A stretch of 64,000 nucleotides of DNA from Tomocerus qinae (GCA_020055645.1 CM034548.1:17050001-17114000); one strand, 5' to 3'; positions 15,501 to 29,012 are shown, counted from the first letter of the stretch. Numbers and translations are program-made. The notes: generated by a model not told the origin, from the sequence alone.

Positions 15501-16500
15501 ACATAAATATTCTATTTTCATTGTGCTGTCTCTAATGTTATCTTTAGCTGTGCAGAGGTAGGGAGTACCTGTGATCACTCTCTGCTATCCCAAAATACAG
15601 ATAAGTAAGTCCCATCATCTCACTTGTGGTCAAGGGTCAAACGCTCATTTTCTTCTTTAGGCAACCTAAGCCCCTTGCTTATAGCTAAGTATATCCGTAT
15701 ATATTATCCTCATAAGTATTATTCTCTGTGCACTTTATCTATTTTGAATGGGAAGGTAAGCTCATGAAAAGTGAGGGAAGATTCCCAGCTTTACAACTGT
15801 AATGTACATTATGTACTTTCCGTGGGTGAGACAAGACAATCCGCTCTGGAAATTGTCTGTTGATTATATATTTATAAATCATGACTATGAAATGGGCTTT
15901 GGTTGCACTTGGCCGCAAAACAGAATGCCTGAACACCTACCTACACAAATCTCTATGAAACTACTCCTATTTACATTTACATCAAAATAGCACAGCAAAT
16001 GACGAATAAGACCACAAAAGGAATAAAGTACTAGAATGGAATACTCTCGCAATTTACATTCTATTTTTAGAGAAACACAAATAACACATTTTCTAGCTGT
16101 AGGACTCATTGATGACCGTACGGTTAATTTAGATTAAGCTAGCAACGGAAATAAAATTCCAAAGGTTATTTCATATTCAACATCCTTCTTTATGGACCAT
16201 TGGAGGAAATTACACAAACGTATTAAGCTGGCTACAAATAGAAAACTAGAAAAAGAACATTTATCTGCATCATATCAAAATACTATCATTTAGATTTTAG
16301 ACTATGCACAAACTAAATCTCCTGTAGGTTCCGCAGGAGATTGGTGTTGCAGTATGCAATAGATAGTTTGTCACAATATCAATGAGCTACCTATTGAATG
16401 AAACAATAAACTCTGACAATCCATAGGAAAAATTAATTTTTCTTAAGAATATTCGGAGACCGAAATGGAACGAATTAGACTTGGTTGGCCTTAATAGGGC
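12551..16500. other. Gene-free AT-rich stretch
   Basis: No supported gene. Small structures are present: a palindrome at 14008-14032 with 12-bp arms around a single base, and a hairpin at 16316-16342 with 9-bp perfect arms and a 9-nt loop, about 160 bp before the 10-bp tandem array. Confidence 0.55.
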
Positions 16501-16624
16501 TGTTCGTCTAAGTTCGTCTAAATTCGTCCAAATTCGTCTAAATTCGTCCAAATTCGTCTAAATTCGTCCAAATTTGTCTAAATTCGTCTAAATTCGTCTA
16601 AGTTCCTTTAAGTTCGCCTAAATT
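16501..16624 (+). repeat. 10-bp tandem repeat, about 12 copies
   Basis: Twelve back-to-back decamers with consensus AATTCGTCTA run from 16501 to 16620, and the first bases of a thirteenth follow. Copies 3 to 7 alternate between AATTCGTCCA and AATTCGTCTA, which implies a 20-bp higher-order unit. The outermost copies are the most diverged (for example TGTTCGTCTA, AGTTCCTTTA, AGTTCGCCTA). Just upstream, at about 16470-16480, a CGAATTAGAC stretch resembles the unit in reverse orientation. Confidence 0.93.
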
Positions 16625-17210
16625 GTAGATTTGTACATATTGTAAAGAGATGTGTAAGATAATAACGGGGACTAAATAAAGAAAAGGTATTACGTATTAA
16701 TGATTACAACATAATAAAGTACGAACTATACAAAAGCTGTATTAGTATTGTTCTTTTGTTCAATATAAACCTTCGTCACTATAGCATAGTGTTTCAGTCA
16801 CATATATAACACATAGCAATCAAATTCATAATTCAATCAGTTGTCTTTTGTCGTCACTGGCTGTTTCTGTAAATGTATTCCGTAGCTAACGGAACGTTAT
16901 GCGTAGATGCGTTATTTACCTATATGGTTGTTCATGAAATAGTAAGTTGTAACATTAAGGATGGAGAAGGAAACAAAACGCGCGGCATCCTTTTCCCCAA
17001 AGAATATAGAGAGAGACATAGCTGGTTCGACTTGCACTCTTATTACATTTCATTGCATTCACGTTGAACGACCACACGCACTCGTCCTTTCATCCACTAT
17101 AGGATTTGAAACATAGAGTTCCAGAGCTAGAGTTCCAGTTCTACGAAGTTATCTACATATACATAATATTGAAGTGTCATGTCGATGGGACATGACGGTG
17201 TCGTGCCGAG
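16625..17210. other. Gene-free stretch
   Basis: AT-rich DNA after the tandem array. A 64-codon plus-strand frame (16873-17067) shows nothing recognisable. I see no repeat or signal here. Confidence 0.5.
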
Positions 17211-17792
17211 TCAGATCTCTTCGTCGCAATATCCCACTATTATTTGTAACAGCCAATTCCAGTTCTGTCTGTAGTCCGATGTATGACAGGAATGATATGT
17301 CATAGTCATAGTATTACACCATTTGGATAATCTGAAGTTGCATGTATCAATATCAAATGCTAAATTACATAGAAGACTATTTGCATAGTAACTATAAGGT
17401 CGTTTAGACATTTGACTTATACGAAAATGTGCGTATAGAAATACGGGAACCAAATGCATATAATTAGAATCTGTATCTAGGAGGGAAACAAGGAAAAATA
17501 GATACAGATAATGTAAGGTGACATTAGATCGAATGATGCACATAGTGAGGTTAAGAGAGTCCATGATAACATTTTCATAGGAAAGATAGTCTGTATTGAC
17601 AAAATGTGTGGAGGGAAGTGTGTATAAGTTGGACGGAGCAGGTGAAGGTGTAAACAAGGGTTGAGAGTGACAGATATACGGAAGGACAATCTTGTCTCGT
17701 GTGTTGATGATGGTAATAGTAGTAGCAATAGGGCAGGCAGGGGATCGAGTGCAAGTGCAACTAACTATGACCCGAAGCACACTGTCTGCCAT
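17211..17792 (-). other. Long open frame of uncertain meaning (193 codons)
   Basis: A minus-strand frame begins with ATG at 17792 and stays open for 193 codons, unusually long for non-coding DNA this AT-rich. The predicted product is rich in Ser, Thr, Tyr, Leu and Cys and has no domain I recognise. Parts of the same interval are also open in two other frames: minus 17728-17477 in one and 17760-17575 in another. A pyrimidine-rich minus strand that simply lacks stops therefore explains it at least as well as translation. There is no partner exon or clear splice context. It could be an orphan exon, a transcribed non-coding segment or a regulatory element. Confidence 0.2.
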
Positions 17793-17829
17793 CCGATCCG
17801 TTTTGTATTTACGTACTTAGGTAGGTACA

Positions 17830-18980
17830 CCAACAACAAAACACATCAACAGACGTCTATTCTTACGCATCTCTCTCTGGCCTTCATTTCTCTATGTTCT
17901 TAGTAAACGTAAGCCATTTGGTTATACCTTGCCTATGGCAATGCATCGTTTCGTTACACTTAACTATAGCATTTTGCATATCCCTGCCTTAAGCTCCGAT
18001 CTACTTGGATCAAACTACCAGGGAGTTGTACCCGCATTCACTCCTCAGTCGTAGCTTATCCACATTCAATCCAATTCCTGTCACACTACATCTCAACTAT
18101 ACATTTCCACATTATCCTGTCCAAAAAAATCACTTTGGGGTTTCAAACCTTAAGCTCTTAGTGGGAATTTGCTTATGAGACGCGCACATCATACTACTAT
18201 ACAAGTCATACACCAATACTATTTATATCCTTTTCCTCTGTCTATTTTTTACATCTTACACCTATAGGATGGGGAACAATCGCCAAAAAATTCTATAGCG
18301 CTGTTCAGTACTTACACTAAGGAATATTGTAACAACGTGCCCATTCATGTCAACATCACACGTATACAATTACAGTTTGGCGTTGTAGAAATGCTAAGGA
18401 AAACCAAGCAACTTATTCAGATAGAATAAAATTACCTATCGAATGGACCATTGTGAAAAACTTTTTTGTCATAAAGAAATTTAAATGCAAACTTGATAAA
18501 AATGTTTTGTAAGTCTCAATTCAGTGTATAAAGCTTTAACAGATTAGTTTTTAAAACTATTTATTATTATTAGTTCTTCAGCTGCAGAATGTGCAAAAGT
18601 CACAACCTTCCAACGCACAAATACTAACTTAAGTTGTTTTAAATGAAATGAAAAGTTTCTACGTGGGGCTAGGTTGTTCCATTTCGGTGTAGTAGGGAAT
18701 TTGGTTCGTACCTTGGTGGGTATGCATAATGCATGCCTGGGAAGGTGTAGTAGTAGTTCTGTTCTATTTAGCACATACTACTAGGTATAATGCTACAAAT
18801 GTCTACTAGTAGTTTCCTGAGAACATTAGTGAATATAGTGCAGTAGAAGAACTCTCTTTCTTCGTTTCTCCCTTCTTAACTTTTATTTCTGTGAAACAAA
18901 CAAGAAGTGCATGTAGACTGCACACACAACGAACACTCCATTCTCTACACTAAATATAACACACCCGAAATGCAATTCAG
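17830..18980. other. Gene-free stretch
   Basis: No supported gene. A 76-codon minus-strand frame (18774-18544) has no recognisable domain. One ATGCATAAT motif (POU-like) lies at 18722-18730. Confidence 0.5.
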
Positions 18981-19075
18981 CCGACTCCGTCTCGTCTCTC
19001 TGCTTCGTCACTTCCCCTCCTTTCTTACTTTCTCTACACTCTCATAAATTCTATACATTTCTTCTTCCTTCTACA
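18981..19075 (+). other. Pyrimidine-rich tract
   Basis: About 95 bases on the plus strand are overwhelmingly C and T (CTCGTCTCTC, CTTCCCCTCC, CTTCTTCCTT and similar). Such tracts occur in introns, in TCT-type core promoters and as purine/pyrimidine-asymmetric DNA. No exon follows that would make it an obvious splice-acceptor tract. Confidence 0.5.
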
Positions 19076-20718
19076 TTACATCCTGTAAATGGTTTTTTGC
19101 TTTCTCTCAGAATGCACTCCGCTCTGCACTTGCACTAAGCAATGCATCTGTGCATACACATACACACACAGCTAAGTTTTAGATTACATTACAGTCTATT
19201 TAGATTTTTTTCTGGATTTAAATTGAACTGGATTCTCACACTTCACATTTATAAATTACTATCTACTTAAACCCACTCTAATGCAGGACTCGGCTATATT
19301 TTACGTGTCCTTCTCATTTCATGAAATAAGACGGCAGAAGCACACTACTAATTTTTGATGAGATGAGCAGCTGAATAGAAGTGTGATGTAGCTATGGTGA
19401 AAACTGATTTGCTAACATAAATGACTCGAGCAACCCAGGGATATAAAAACGAAAAAAGTAGATTCTTTTAAAACAATTCTTCCAGAAAGTTAAATATTTT
19501 TATTATTAATGCATTGTTAAAACATGTAATAATGTAACATGTAATTACCAACGTAAGTTAATGGTTACTGTAATTAAATAATTTTGGGCAATGTGAGTGA
19601 GTGTGGGAATTCCATATTTGCTATGACGAATAATAATGTAAAATACCAGCTTGATGGAACGTGAACATTATGGATATAACATGCAAATTAATTAGCCATT
19701 TCAAACGAGGGCACTTATTGGATTCTATAACCAAGGTAGAACAAAATACTTCGATCAAACGTCCGCCCAATTAATTACGATAATGATTAACTGTCTGTTC
19801 CAACGAGTACATAGTTGTCAATAAGTTTCCCTCTAAGAAAATTATAAAAGTGTATGTACTTAATTAAGATTACATTACAGATGTTGCACATACCAAGTTA
19901 TAAAAATCCCGTAAACTATAGAGTAAAAAGTGTAACAAGCACTAAAACCGATTTATTTCATAAACATGTAAAATTTAGCCCAGAAATTTATTCGGAATCT
20001 TTAGGGAGGTTTAGATGCATCATTAATGATTTATGCATCGTGTAATAACTACCAAAGCCATATATAGACATAAAAGGAGTAAATACCTGGAAAATATGTT
20101 CTCCTTTATAGGATATAACTCAACATGCACATTACTTATGGGTTAGTGCATACTGTTTAGATAACTACCTCTAAAACGCAAGGTGAACAAAATTGAGTGT
20201 GATTTATGTTCTCTGCGATACTGTATCGTTAGTCAGCCGTTAATGTAATGTTTTATCTTGATTTGATGAATAAATAAGGTCCGGGTGTTGAAGATACGGA
20301 ATTATGAAACCATGTAATGAATACTTCACTGTAGTAGATAGAACATCTTGCACAGTGAGAGCTACCTATGTGAATGTTTTATCTATCACAGACAGACAAA
20401 AAAAGAACAGAACTCACGCTCAGAATCCAGGAGCCGCATTCGAGTAAATTAAGTGGAAGGGTAAGTAGGGTGAACTGGAGAACATATTTACTTTTTATAA
20501 TTAGGCATTGAGAGCTGAGAAAGCTAAAACTTTAAAACCTTTTAAATTGAGAAAAATTATCACATAACAAAAAGGATTAGCATGGAAAATTGACCACCCT
20601 ACCCCACCATTCCTTACGTATGAATTTGTTATGTGTAATTAAAGAACTACCAAAATATTATTTCAAAATTTCTAAATACAAAAGCATTTCCTGTTATTAT
20701 ATAAAAATCTGGGCTTAC
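19076..20718. other. Gene-free stretch, presumed intron on the minus strand
   Basis: AT-rich with no supported exon. On the minus strand it lies directly downstream of the splice donor at 20719/20718, so it is presumably the first part of the intron after that exon. No convincing acceptor plus reading frame was found in it. The next exon probably lies beyond the left edge. Confidence 0.5.
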
Positions 20719-21099
20719 TCTTTTAGTTCTTCCGTGACCATTGCGTTCGCATTTCCACATGAAAGCAGCAGCTGCGATATCACTATTACCCACATCATGG
20801 TTTTGATTTGGATATTGATGAGTTTGGTGGTTGATAAACGTTGATTGATAATGTGAAGTGCTCTCAATTTCTTTAGATGATGAAGATGATAGACTGTCAA
20901 CAGCGTTTGTAGACTTGGAAACATTAGAAGTAGATGACGTGGAAAGAGAAGAATCTCCCCCGCTGTGATTAGTCCGATGCCATTGAAACCGATAATGAAT
21001 CAAAGATTCCTTTGAAGGCCTGCTGCTGGAACTTCCGGAAGTTTTATTAGTAGGGTTACCATTTGGGATTGTCGTATGTCTAGGAGTTTTCACATCCAT
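20719..21099 (-). CDS. Coding first exon of a minus-strand gene (127 codons, Ser/Thr/His-rich)
   Basis: I do not recognise the protein. The frame starts at the ATG at 21099, in a strong initiation context (ACCAAAATGG). An in-frame TGA lies 24 nt upstream, and no pyrimidine tract or plausible acceptor falls between them, so this looks like a first coding exon. It reads 127 codons and ends at 20719 with the donor AGA|GTAAGC exactly on a codon boundary (phase 0). The product starts MDVKTPRHTT, has serine runs around residues 23-27 and 70-75 and a Gln/His/Asn patch near residues 85-100, and ends in a basic segment, CERNGHGRTKR. It looks disordered. The frame continues past the donor to 20647, but that part is presumably intronic. 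It may be an alternative first exon of the gene whose 887-codon exon lies at 55378-52718; this is inference. Confidence 0.6.
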
Positions 21100-21900
21100 T
21101 TTGGTGATTCTTATCTTATTTCATGTCACATTTTATATCACCTGCCGTTTCTCTTTTCTACTCACGAGGTCATTTTTCAATGATTGTGCGACGTGTCTCA
21201 TGATTTAAAATACTAAAGTGTCAGTACAGTATTCAGTAAAAAATTTTCAATATTTGTTGACGTATATTTTCACCACTAAAACTATACATTATAAAAATTA
21301 GAAAAATGTTATTTGATTCTATATTGGTTCACTTGAATACCTTTCGTCAATTACTACATTCCACGGTGAGTAATGAAAAGCATTATTGATTGAACACAGC
21401 AATGTCAAAGGTATTGCATAATTCTGTTGAAATTGGGATAATAGTGATTTCAGTAATTTGGAAATAGTTGGGGCGTAGCAGTTGGTCGGGTTTCAGTATC
21501 GGAAGGATGTAAAACGTTGCATCGAAATTTAAATGTGGAATTTATTAAAGTAGATAGAGAATGGAAACGGCTGGCGAGCTGACAGTGACATTGAAGTGGT
21601 TGTGGCAGGGTTCTGACAATAAGGATATTAGTGCAAGTTGAATGAAATGCTCCGGATTCAGTAATAAGTACGGTAAATGAATCCTGTTAATATTAAAGAG
21701 GATCTTGAAACTAGAGCTAAAGTAGATTGTGTAGATTGCAGAACAAGTTTCGTGGTCTGGGAAGTAAGGGCCAGGGCCATGCAGTTTAATTTCCAGTGCA
21801 CCGAGTTTCAGTTTTGGCAGTGTGTGATGTGATGATGTTGCTAAGGTACCTTTCGCCTTCACTATTATGTAGTAGTGGATATTGCATTAGTGTGCATAGC
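21100..21900 (-). other. Presumed 5' flank or untranslated leader of the minus-strand exon
   Basis: This lies immediately upstream, on the minus strand, of the ATG at 21099. A 105-codon frame (21862-21545, non-ATG start) overlaps it without recognisable content. A transcription start for the 21.1-kb exon is expected here or further right, but I cannot point to a specific TATA or initiator element. Confidence 0.3.
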
Positions 21901-24900
21901 TAACGCCTTCAGCCGCCCAACTCTTAGAAATGAGCGGAAATGAAATTGTTTAATAAGGAAATTGATGCATGAAATTTACATGTAGAAAGATTTTTGCGTG
22001 AATTATATTAAAACGTTATGGGCTTAAAGCTTTAGTAGCACAGAAGAGTAGGCACATTACTTTCAGTGATGCTCACCCTCAATCTGTGCACTCCAGTGTA
22101 AAATAAATGGTTATGGTGTGGTGCTTTAGATATCATAGTATTTTATGCCACAAGGCAGTCTCTTTGTGTATGTATAACTAACCACACCGAACTATTGCTT
22201 ATAGCTTACAACTATTTCTCCTTTACATCTTTATAAGTATAGTCAAGTGCTGACTGATTGAACTAGTGAGTTCTATATACTTCATCTCTGAACTTGCTAT
22301 AATATTATGAACTTCATCTGGACTCTTCTGATATGGTGCCCCCGTGTGAACTAATATCACATCCTATCGTTCATATACAATGACTGCATAATTTTCTACT
22401 CTCAACGCCTATATATACAAGTCTCCTGCTGATTTGATTACTATTTTGCAGGCATTCTCTTCTCAGGTTGGAATTTAAACTTTAAGTGCCACGGAGACCT
22501 AACGATATTACTACTACATATTTACATAAGCATTCTTAAACAGTGTATACCTACCTATATCTGAACCTAACTAATTCTGGAGTATTATACAATGCGTAAA
22601 TGCATGTGCATGTTATATTTAGTGAAATGACTTTCTTTCATAGTGAAAGTTATTTTAAAATTCTAACTAGCCAAAACTTAATTATCAGTGTTTCCGGCAT
22701 GTGAACGAAAGCTTAAAAGCTGTTGGACTTTTCCTCTCTTAAAACATTCATGTACTCCATCCTTTGTGTAATTATATTATTTCATACTTTTATGAACTTG
22801 GTAGGAGGAGGGGATACACTTCAACCCTGTAGGACTGCAGTACTAGTTAAAAAGCACTCTGAAAATATATAATAGATATATCCTATAGAATTTTACTTTT
22901 CGTTTAAATGCAATGAAAGTCTAACTACAAACATGTTAATAGAGAGTGTACGGTTTGCATGGTGAGCCGTAGGATAACGACTCAATTTAGGAGATAATGG
23001 GCGCGACACATTGTCGTCGATTGGGACAGACATGTAGGACAGAGATTCATTCATATTGTTGCATGTAATGCTTTCGGATTCGGTCGTGAGTAATATTAAC
23101 TAAACCGATCAGGCGTTGCTTGACTGAAAAAAGGGTCACTAACTGATGAGTTCAGGTCAAGAGTTCTTTTTCTAGTGCGTTTGTAGTCTTCATGACTGAG
23201 TGCATGGTGACTGTAGGTTGCTTAACGAGTTTTTAATGGAATTGATTGTGATTTGTGAGAGTTGAGGAGAATGGAGGAGAGGCAGGCAGAAGGATGCAGA
23301 TGGGGGGCACAATATTTCGTCTCAATTTATGAATTTATTTACTCGCAGTTTGTGTTTTGCCGTCATGTAGGTACCTTCTTCACTATCAATGCGACAGCAT
23401 CCTTCTTTATTACTTCATTTTATTCTGCACGCCGAGTCACACTCACTCACTCAGACCCCATAACTTTCCTGTTTGCACACCACGTACTTTTGAATTTGAA
23501 CACATGCTTATTACTACATATACATATTTATTATCCTCTATTCGCACTGCTTGTCCTTAATAACCAACTTTCCTCTATCCGACTGCAGCACGCCACACTT
23601 ATATCTCACAAATTCAACTAAATATTCTTCTTCGTGTCCTGCAAATTATTTCCCTACTCTTCACACACATTTTTCGGCATGATTTCATGAGCATTATGTG
23701 TGCTTAATACCGTTCAACATAAATTATCATTTCCTTTAAGAGAACTCATATGTAATTACACGTGAGCAGTAAGTTCCGATATAATAATAGCTTTGCTATC
23801 TTTTTGCTATTCAACGGGATATACAGGAAAAATTTCTGCTAAGTTACAATTTTTAAAGTAGTTGAGTATCTACCTGTTAATTAACCACTCGATAAAGTTG
23901 TCCCAGATATAATATTAAAAGAAAGTTCCGGAGAGCTTTACTTTCAATTAAACTTTAGCACTCCCGACAATACAATAAAATTATGTATTTACAAATGAGG
24001 GTAAACTTTCTAGCCCCTATGCACTATATCTGGTGTTGTTTAATTCAAAGTCAATATATTGCACGTTGCTACTGTAGAATTCACTTCTGAGTTTGTTTTT
24101 TTACTGTATATGCATTCCTAAACGTCTAGCAATGTAAATAATTTGGTATGGCTAACAGATGTCATATTATAGGAATATATTATAGTAGCCTTTAAAATGT
24201 AATAGAAATGGACTGTTTGGAGAAGTGGTTGGAGAATCAGAGACGACCTAACCTAAAAAATGACAAAGACGGAAGAGAAGTGATAAATTTTGCAAAAGTC
24301 ACAGAGATTTAATCCTACAAACCATATTTCACAAAGATGACGTGAACAGTGTCTGGTCTGAACTGACTTCATGACTCTGCTGCTATACTATAGCCGTGCC
24401 ATGCTAAATAGAAATACAATTTCCTTGTGCCCTCTTCACATCTCCGTCAACCAAGTCAAGTCGAGAGAAGACGCAGAGATCCAGACAGATTCCCTTCTCT
24501 ACACTCACATACTTCTATGCATCACAAACAAACAACCACCTTATTTTACTGCCTTCTTCATAATTCCATGACGAAAAATGCATGTCTTCCCTCTGCTCTA
24601 ATGCCATGCAACATCTTTGTAGATTCCGTTTGTGCCAACACCGAAGATCATACTCACAGTATACTTACTACTTATCAACGACAGGACATAAATATTTTCT
24701 GTCCAACGCAACGATAGCAGAACACGCATATTGTGCCTTGGCAAACAACTAAATACCTTAATAACAATAATATACTCGCCTATACATTGCTTCGGACTCT
24801 TTACTAAACAAATATTCATATTCTCTCTCCTCACAAATATCCAGACTAAAGTAATAAATACTACGAGCATCTCAAAATCTTTGCATGGGAATACACTCTG

Positions 24901-27900
24901 ATTATATAATACTCCTATTCAAGTCTAGCCACTTATTTATGTTACACTTCTGTTGGTTCACATTTACTACTTGTACATGCAGGTAGGTCTATTATGTGTT
25001 TTGTTTGCCTCAAAGCTTATCATATAGGATAATACAAACACAGACTACTCCAGTGTGAGATTTCTATATTTCATATTTTGTGCACTGCACATTATGTCTT
25101 TTGTGAACAAAATATATTATGAAAAGATAAGTAAGTACATAGAACCGCCATGGATAAATTACAGATAAAGATATGTGCATTCAATGAATGAAATTGTGAA
25201 CAGTCATTATTCAGATAACTCATAAGGACCACCACCGTGGGAAGAATAAAACTACTCTATAGTTATATGAGATATCATATTTCTAAAAAGTTCAGCAATA
25301 GCACCGCATTGACGCACTATTTCGTTTCTAATACGCGCTTGACAGTGAAATAAGAACTTTTCGTCATAAGTCATTGCTTGTAAGAAAATGCTTATCTTGC
25401 TTTCCCTTTTAACTTTGCAAGATTTATTAGATAGACGTGCATTACTAAAATATATTCTATATTCAGAGTGAAAGGTTAATCTATGTAGTATTTGTAAGAA
25501 CTTTATAGTAAATAATACAGTTCTGTTATAAATGAAATGGAAACTTGTCACAAAGGAAGGTTGATAACCAGTTGAGATCAATTGCAGAAAGAGAGGATTG
25601 AAATCGAGAAAATTCCAGGAACTGGACCTCGTGAATTCGATTTGTCTAACAAGATAACTCTAGAAGATAATAAAAGATTGAATCTGTCAAGCTATAGGGA
25701 AACCAGTAGAAAAAAGTTTGTCTTAGTTTATTAAATCTTTTGTTCTGCTATGAAAATCTAAATTCGCCTGTGCAAGTATTTACTTTCTAAAGGTTGGACA
25801 CGAAATGCGGAACAATTGAATAATAAATGAGCAAGCACGAGGGAATTCATAAACAATGGGACTGTACATTTATCGCATTGGAAGTAAGTCTAATTTGATT
25901 CAAGTTTTTCAATCAGATATGTCATATGGACAGAAAGAGTTCTTTTAATTTTGCATTGCTGAAGGGGTTTTGAAAAGTTAACTTGAATGTTAACTCTCGA
26001 GTTTGATATGCTTGTTTCTTGGTGACAACTTAAGTAGTGGAGTAATCTAGAATCCGTAAGTGTATGCATTTACATAGTTTTGTATAGGTAGGAATTCTGA
26101 TCAGTCTGGTTCTTATTCTCTGGAGTCTGAACACAATTCATTTTTATCAGCCATGCCAAGAAATGCTTATGCACACAGCTTGCCCTCACACTTTCCATTT
26201 TGGAAGCACGTTGCAACTTTTGTACTTTTAACCAAAGCTCATTTTCATAATTGTCAGTTTTTTGTAGTAGGGGTTGGAAGTGAGGCCAAGTGGAGCCAAA
26301 TCAAAAGTGCAAATCCTGTCTTGTTTCGGAACTGTGATAGCAGAGACTAGCGACGACCTCCATACATTATGCATAAATGGATGCACTCTACCTGCATAAG
26401 AGAAACAGGAGGAAGACGAGAGAACTTTTCCAATAAAGATTAACAAAACAAGGGCAGATGAAAAGGGTTCGCTCTTTTTAGTTCTCTGTACCTGTATAAC
26501 GGATGAATGTGCGTATAGGAGCAACACAAACAATTTGAATAAAACCATATCCTCCATTGTAGAAAATGTATAAACATCTTGCTACAAAAATTCTCTACCT
26601 ACAAAAATCTAATATAATTTGAAACTATTCTAAATATATGCAGAGCAGTACATAACAGAAAGCAGTTGACTTTGAAAGTGTTTTTTATCCTGCGTCCTAA
26701 ATACCTGGGATTAAAATATTTTCCTTTGCGCTTGACATAACTTGACTGAAGATCTTATTATGACATTGCTTTTTCAACCACTATTGTATGCAGTAATACA
26801 ACTCTGAGTTTTATTCTAGTACATTATGCATATACATAGAAATATCTCTAGGGCTTCATTTATGCTTACAATTCCGATGGAGCTTATCTTGCTAATTTCC
26901 TTAGTGAATTCAAATCAGATACCAAAACTATATTACAGTAGGAAAACATTTGTTAGTCCTAATGTTTCAACCAAAATGCTTAATCCTTAAACTTGGTAAA
27001 AGTAAATAGTAATTGCTATACTTGATATTATTGAGTATTTGTAGACTGGTAAAAGTTAGCTTGCTATTATCATAAATACAGGGATATGGGATGCTAATGT
27101 TTATGGGTCTAGATACGTGGAAAATTTAGTGCAGCCACACAGGTTTAAATATGACTGTCTATATGCATAAACTAATAAGAAGTATACTTAGTTGAGTAAA
27201 AAGGGAGGTGTAGTTATTCACTGAGATATTCCTGGCTTAAGCTAATGCCTATACATAGGTGTATACAAAGTTTTGTGTGTAGAATTGGATATTGTTTTTC
27301 TTTTCTCACCACAACTCACATCACATCCACTAAATCCAGATTCAGCTCCGTTACTCCTGTCACAATCAATCTCAATAAAAAGTTCCGAGAGATATGAAAA
27401 TGATTTCATTTTTCTCAACTAGTACACCCTAGCAAATCATAGCTTAACCTCTACATTACCACGCATAGCACCGACAGCCGTTTCCCCATTTCTTCTCTCT
27501 CCTTCTCAAAAGAGCTTATACCTACTTATCTATTGTTCCTTTAAACTATATCCTCTATACTTCTAAAACTACATTAAGGCAAGTGTTTTGTGCTATTTGC
27601 ATTAATCTATATTTCTTCGCACACTTTCTTTATTCTCAACACTTAAATGTGCATTTCCCTCATTACAATTGCCTTGTATGCACAAAAAGCTTTTCTTACT
27701 ATCTTAAGAAAATTTTCATGAACTATTTTGGAGTTTTGTTAACTTAAAACAAGGAAATGCATGCCAGTGCTTACATCATACTTTATAGTCGGTATATTAG
27801 TAACATAACTCTGACAAAGTACATAAAGCCACATAAAATATTTACACCGGCACGAATCTGTCAATGCCCCTTGCAGTATAATCAGAATACGTATGTAAAC

Positions 27901-28600
27901 AATACACAGGCAGTTACATGTCAGGATATAATTACCTGTTAGCCATATTGTGTAACATACCTACATTTTCGGTCAATAGGCATTGTTGCTATAGTGTAAC
28001 ACTGAAACCCAACCAACTTCGTATGTAGGAATGGTTAAACTATTGTAGGCTCATATACAATTTGATATAGTATCTTTGATGTAAAGAACGGAAAAGAGCC
28101 GGCGAGCTATTTTTAGTTTTTCTCACACATGTTTCTATATTTATAGCACGGACACATGTTAGCTCTCGGCGAACATTTGTTTCGCGTGATCTGTCGGTCG
28201 GATCTACACAAATGCAGTTGCACTTTCATTGACACTGATCTGATTTTTTATGGTTTCAATTGTCATTATATCATGTTGCTATCAATTTCATTCTCACTCT
28301 CACGATTCAATTAACAAGAGGAGCCTAACCAAACAAACCATCAAGCACAAGTCACACACAAAAAAACAATTACACCACACATGTAAACTTCACAATTCTC
28401 AACACTTTTAATACACTGCACATTCATACAATATCCTAGCTTGATTTTACGTATAAAATGTGTCTCACTAATAAATATTTGCATCTCATTAACATGCTCA
28501 GAAAGGAAATGCTCAAAATTTGTCTTAATTGAAAAAATGTTAAACTGCGTATCAAGTCTGGTTTAATAATTAGAGTGTAAGCGGTAAATGAGAGGAAACG
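21900..28600. other. Gene-free AT-rich stretch
   Basis: Frames up to about 119 codons occur (23262-23621 plus, 25581-25252 minus, 26557-26228 minus). They have biased composition and no domain or supported splice structure. Two ATTATGCAT motifs lie within 470 bp of each other (26366-26374 and 26823-26831), both preceded by AC. Otherwise I see nothing. Confidence 0.55.
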
Positions 28601-29012
28601 GAAACGTTTGGCATGGTTCTACACTAGAAAGATGACTACACTAGAGAGAAGAGATATTATGACCAGAGCAGGCCAAAGACGAAGAGAGAATGAATTTTAC
28701 CAAGTCGTCTGCGTTGTTGAATCGTGCCGTTCCCTGGCAGACAGACGACTCTCTGATGTTATGTTGGGCTGCGAGCGTGAACGAGGATTGCTCGTGCTCC
28801 CAACAACAGTAACGTACGTAGCCGCAGCGGACTCTGAATGGAGAAAACGAGTTAGCTTTCGGGCTTTTTCGTCAACGTTTCCTTCCTCCAATTCACTTGA
28901 CTCTCATGGTAAACATTCATTCTCATGTACTCTCTGTACTACTACTACGCACTACAATAGTACGAGATGCACTTGGCTATATACACATTCGCGTCTTTTT
29001 TGCTTGGCTTAA
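28600..29012. other. CpG-rich island open on both strands; candidate exon or regulatory element
   Basis: Composition here is clearly different: CG dinucleotides are frequent from about 28600 to 28880. The plus strand is open from 28608 to 29012, with the first ATG in frame at 28632. The minus strand is open from about 28906 to 28697; it would encode a Ser/Thr/Arg-rich, Cys-free stretch (motifs EEGNVDEKARK, RSRSQPN) with a possible donor CTTG|GTAAAA just before its stop. The minus version resembles the disordered proteins of the flanking minus-strand exons, but I see no good acceptor or start codon for it. An unmethylated promoter or enhancer is an equally good reading. Confidence 0.25.

Noticed and set aside
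26228-26557. 109-codon minus frame with a hydrophobic, signal-like start
   Set aside because: The hydrophobic start is short and the remainder has no secreted-protein features, no cysteine pattern and no splice context. Chance is sufficient.
28135-28215. Possible core promoter (TATTTATAG followed by a CpG-rich patch with CGGTCGG) ahead of the 28.6-kb island
   Set aside because: The element spacing is not convincing and no supported gene follows on the plus strand.
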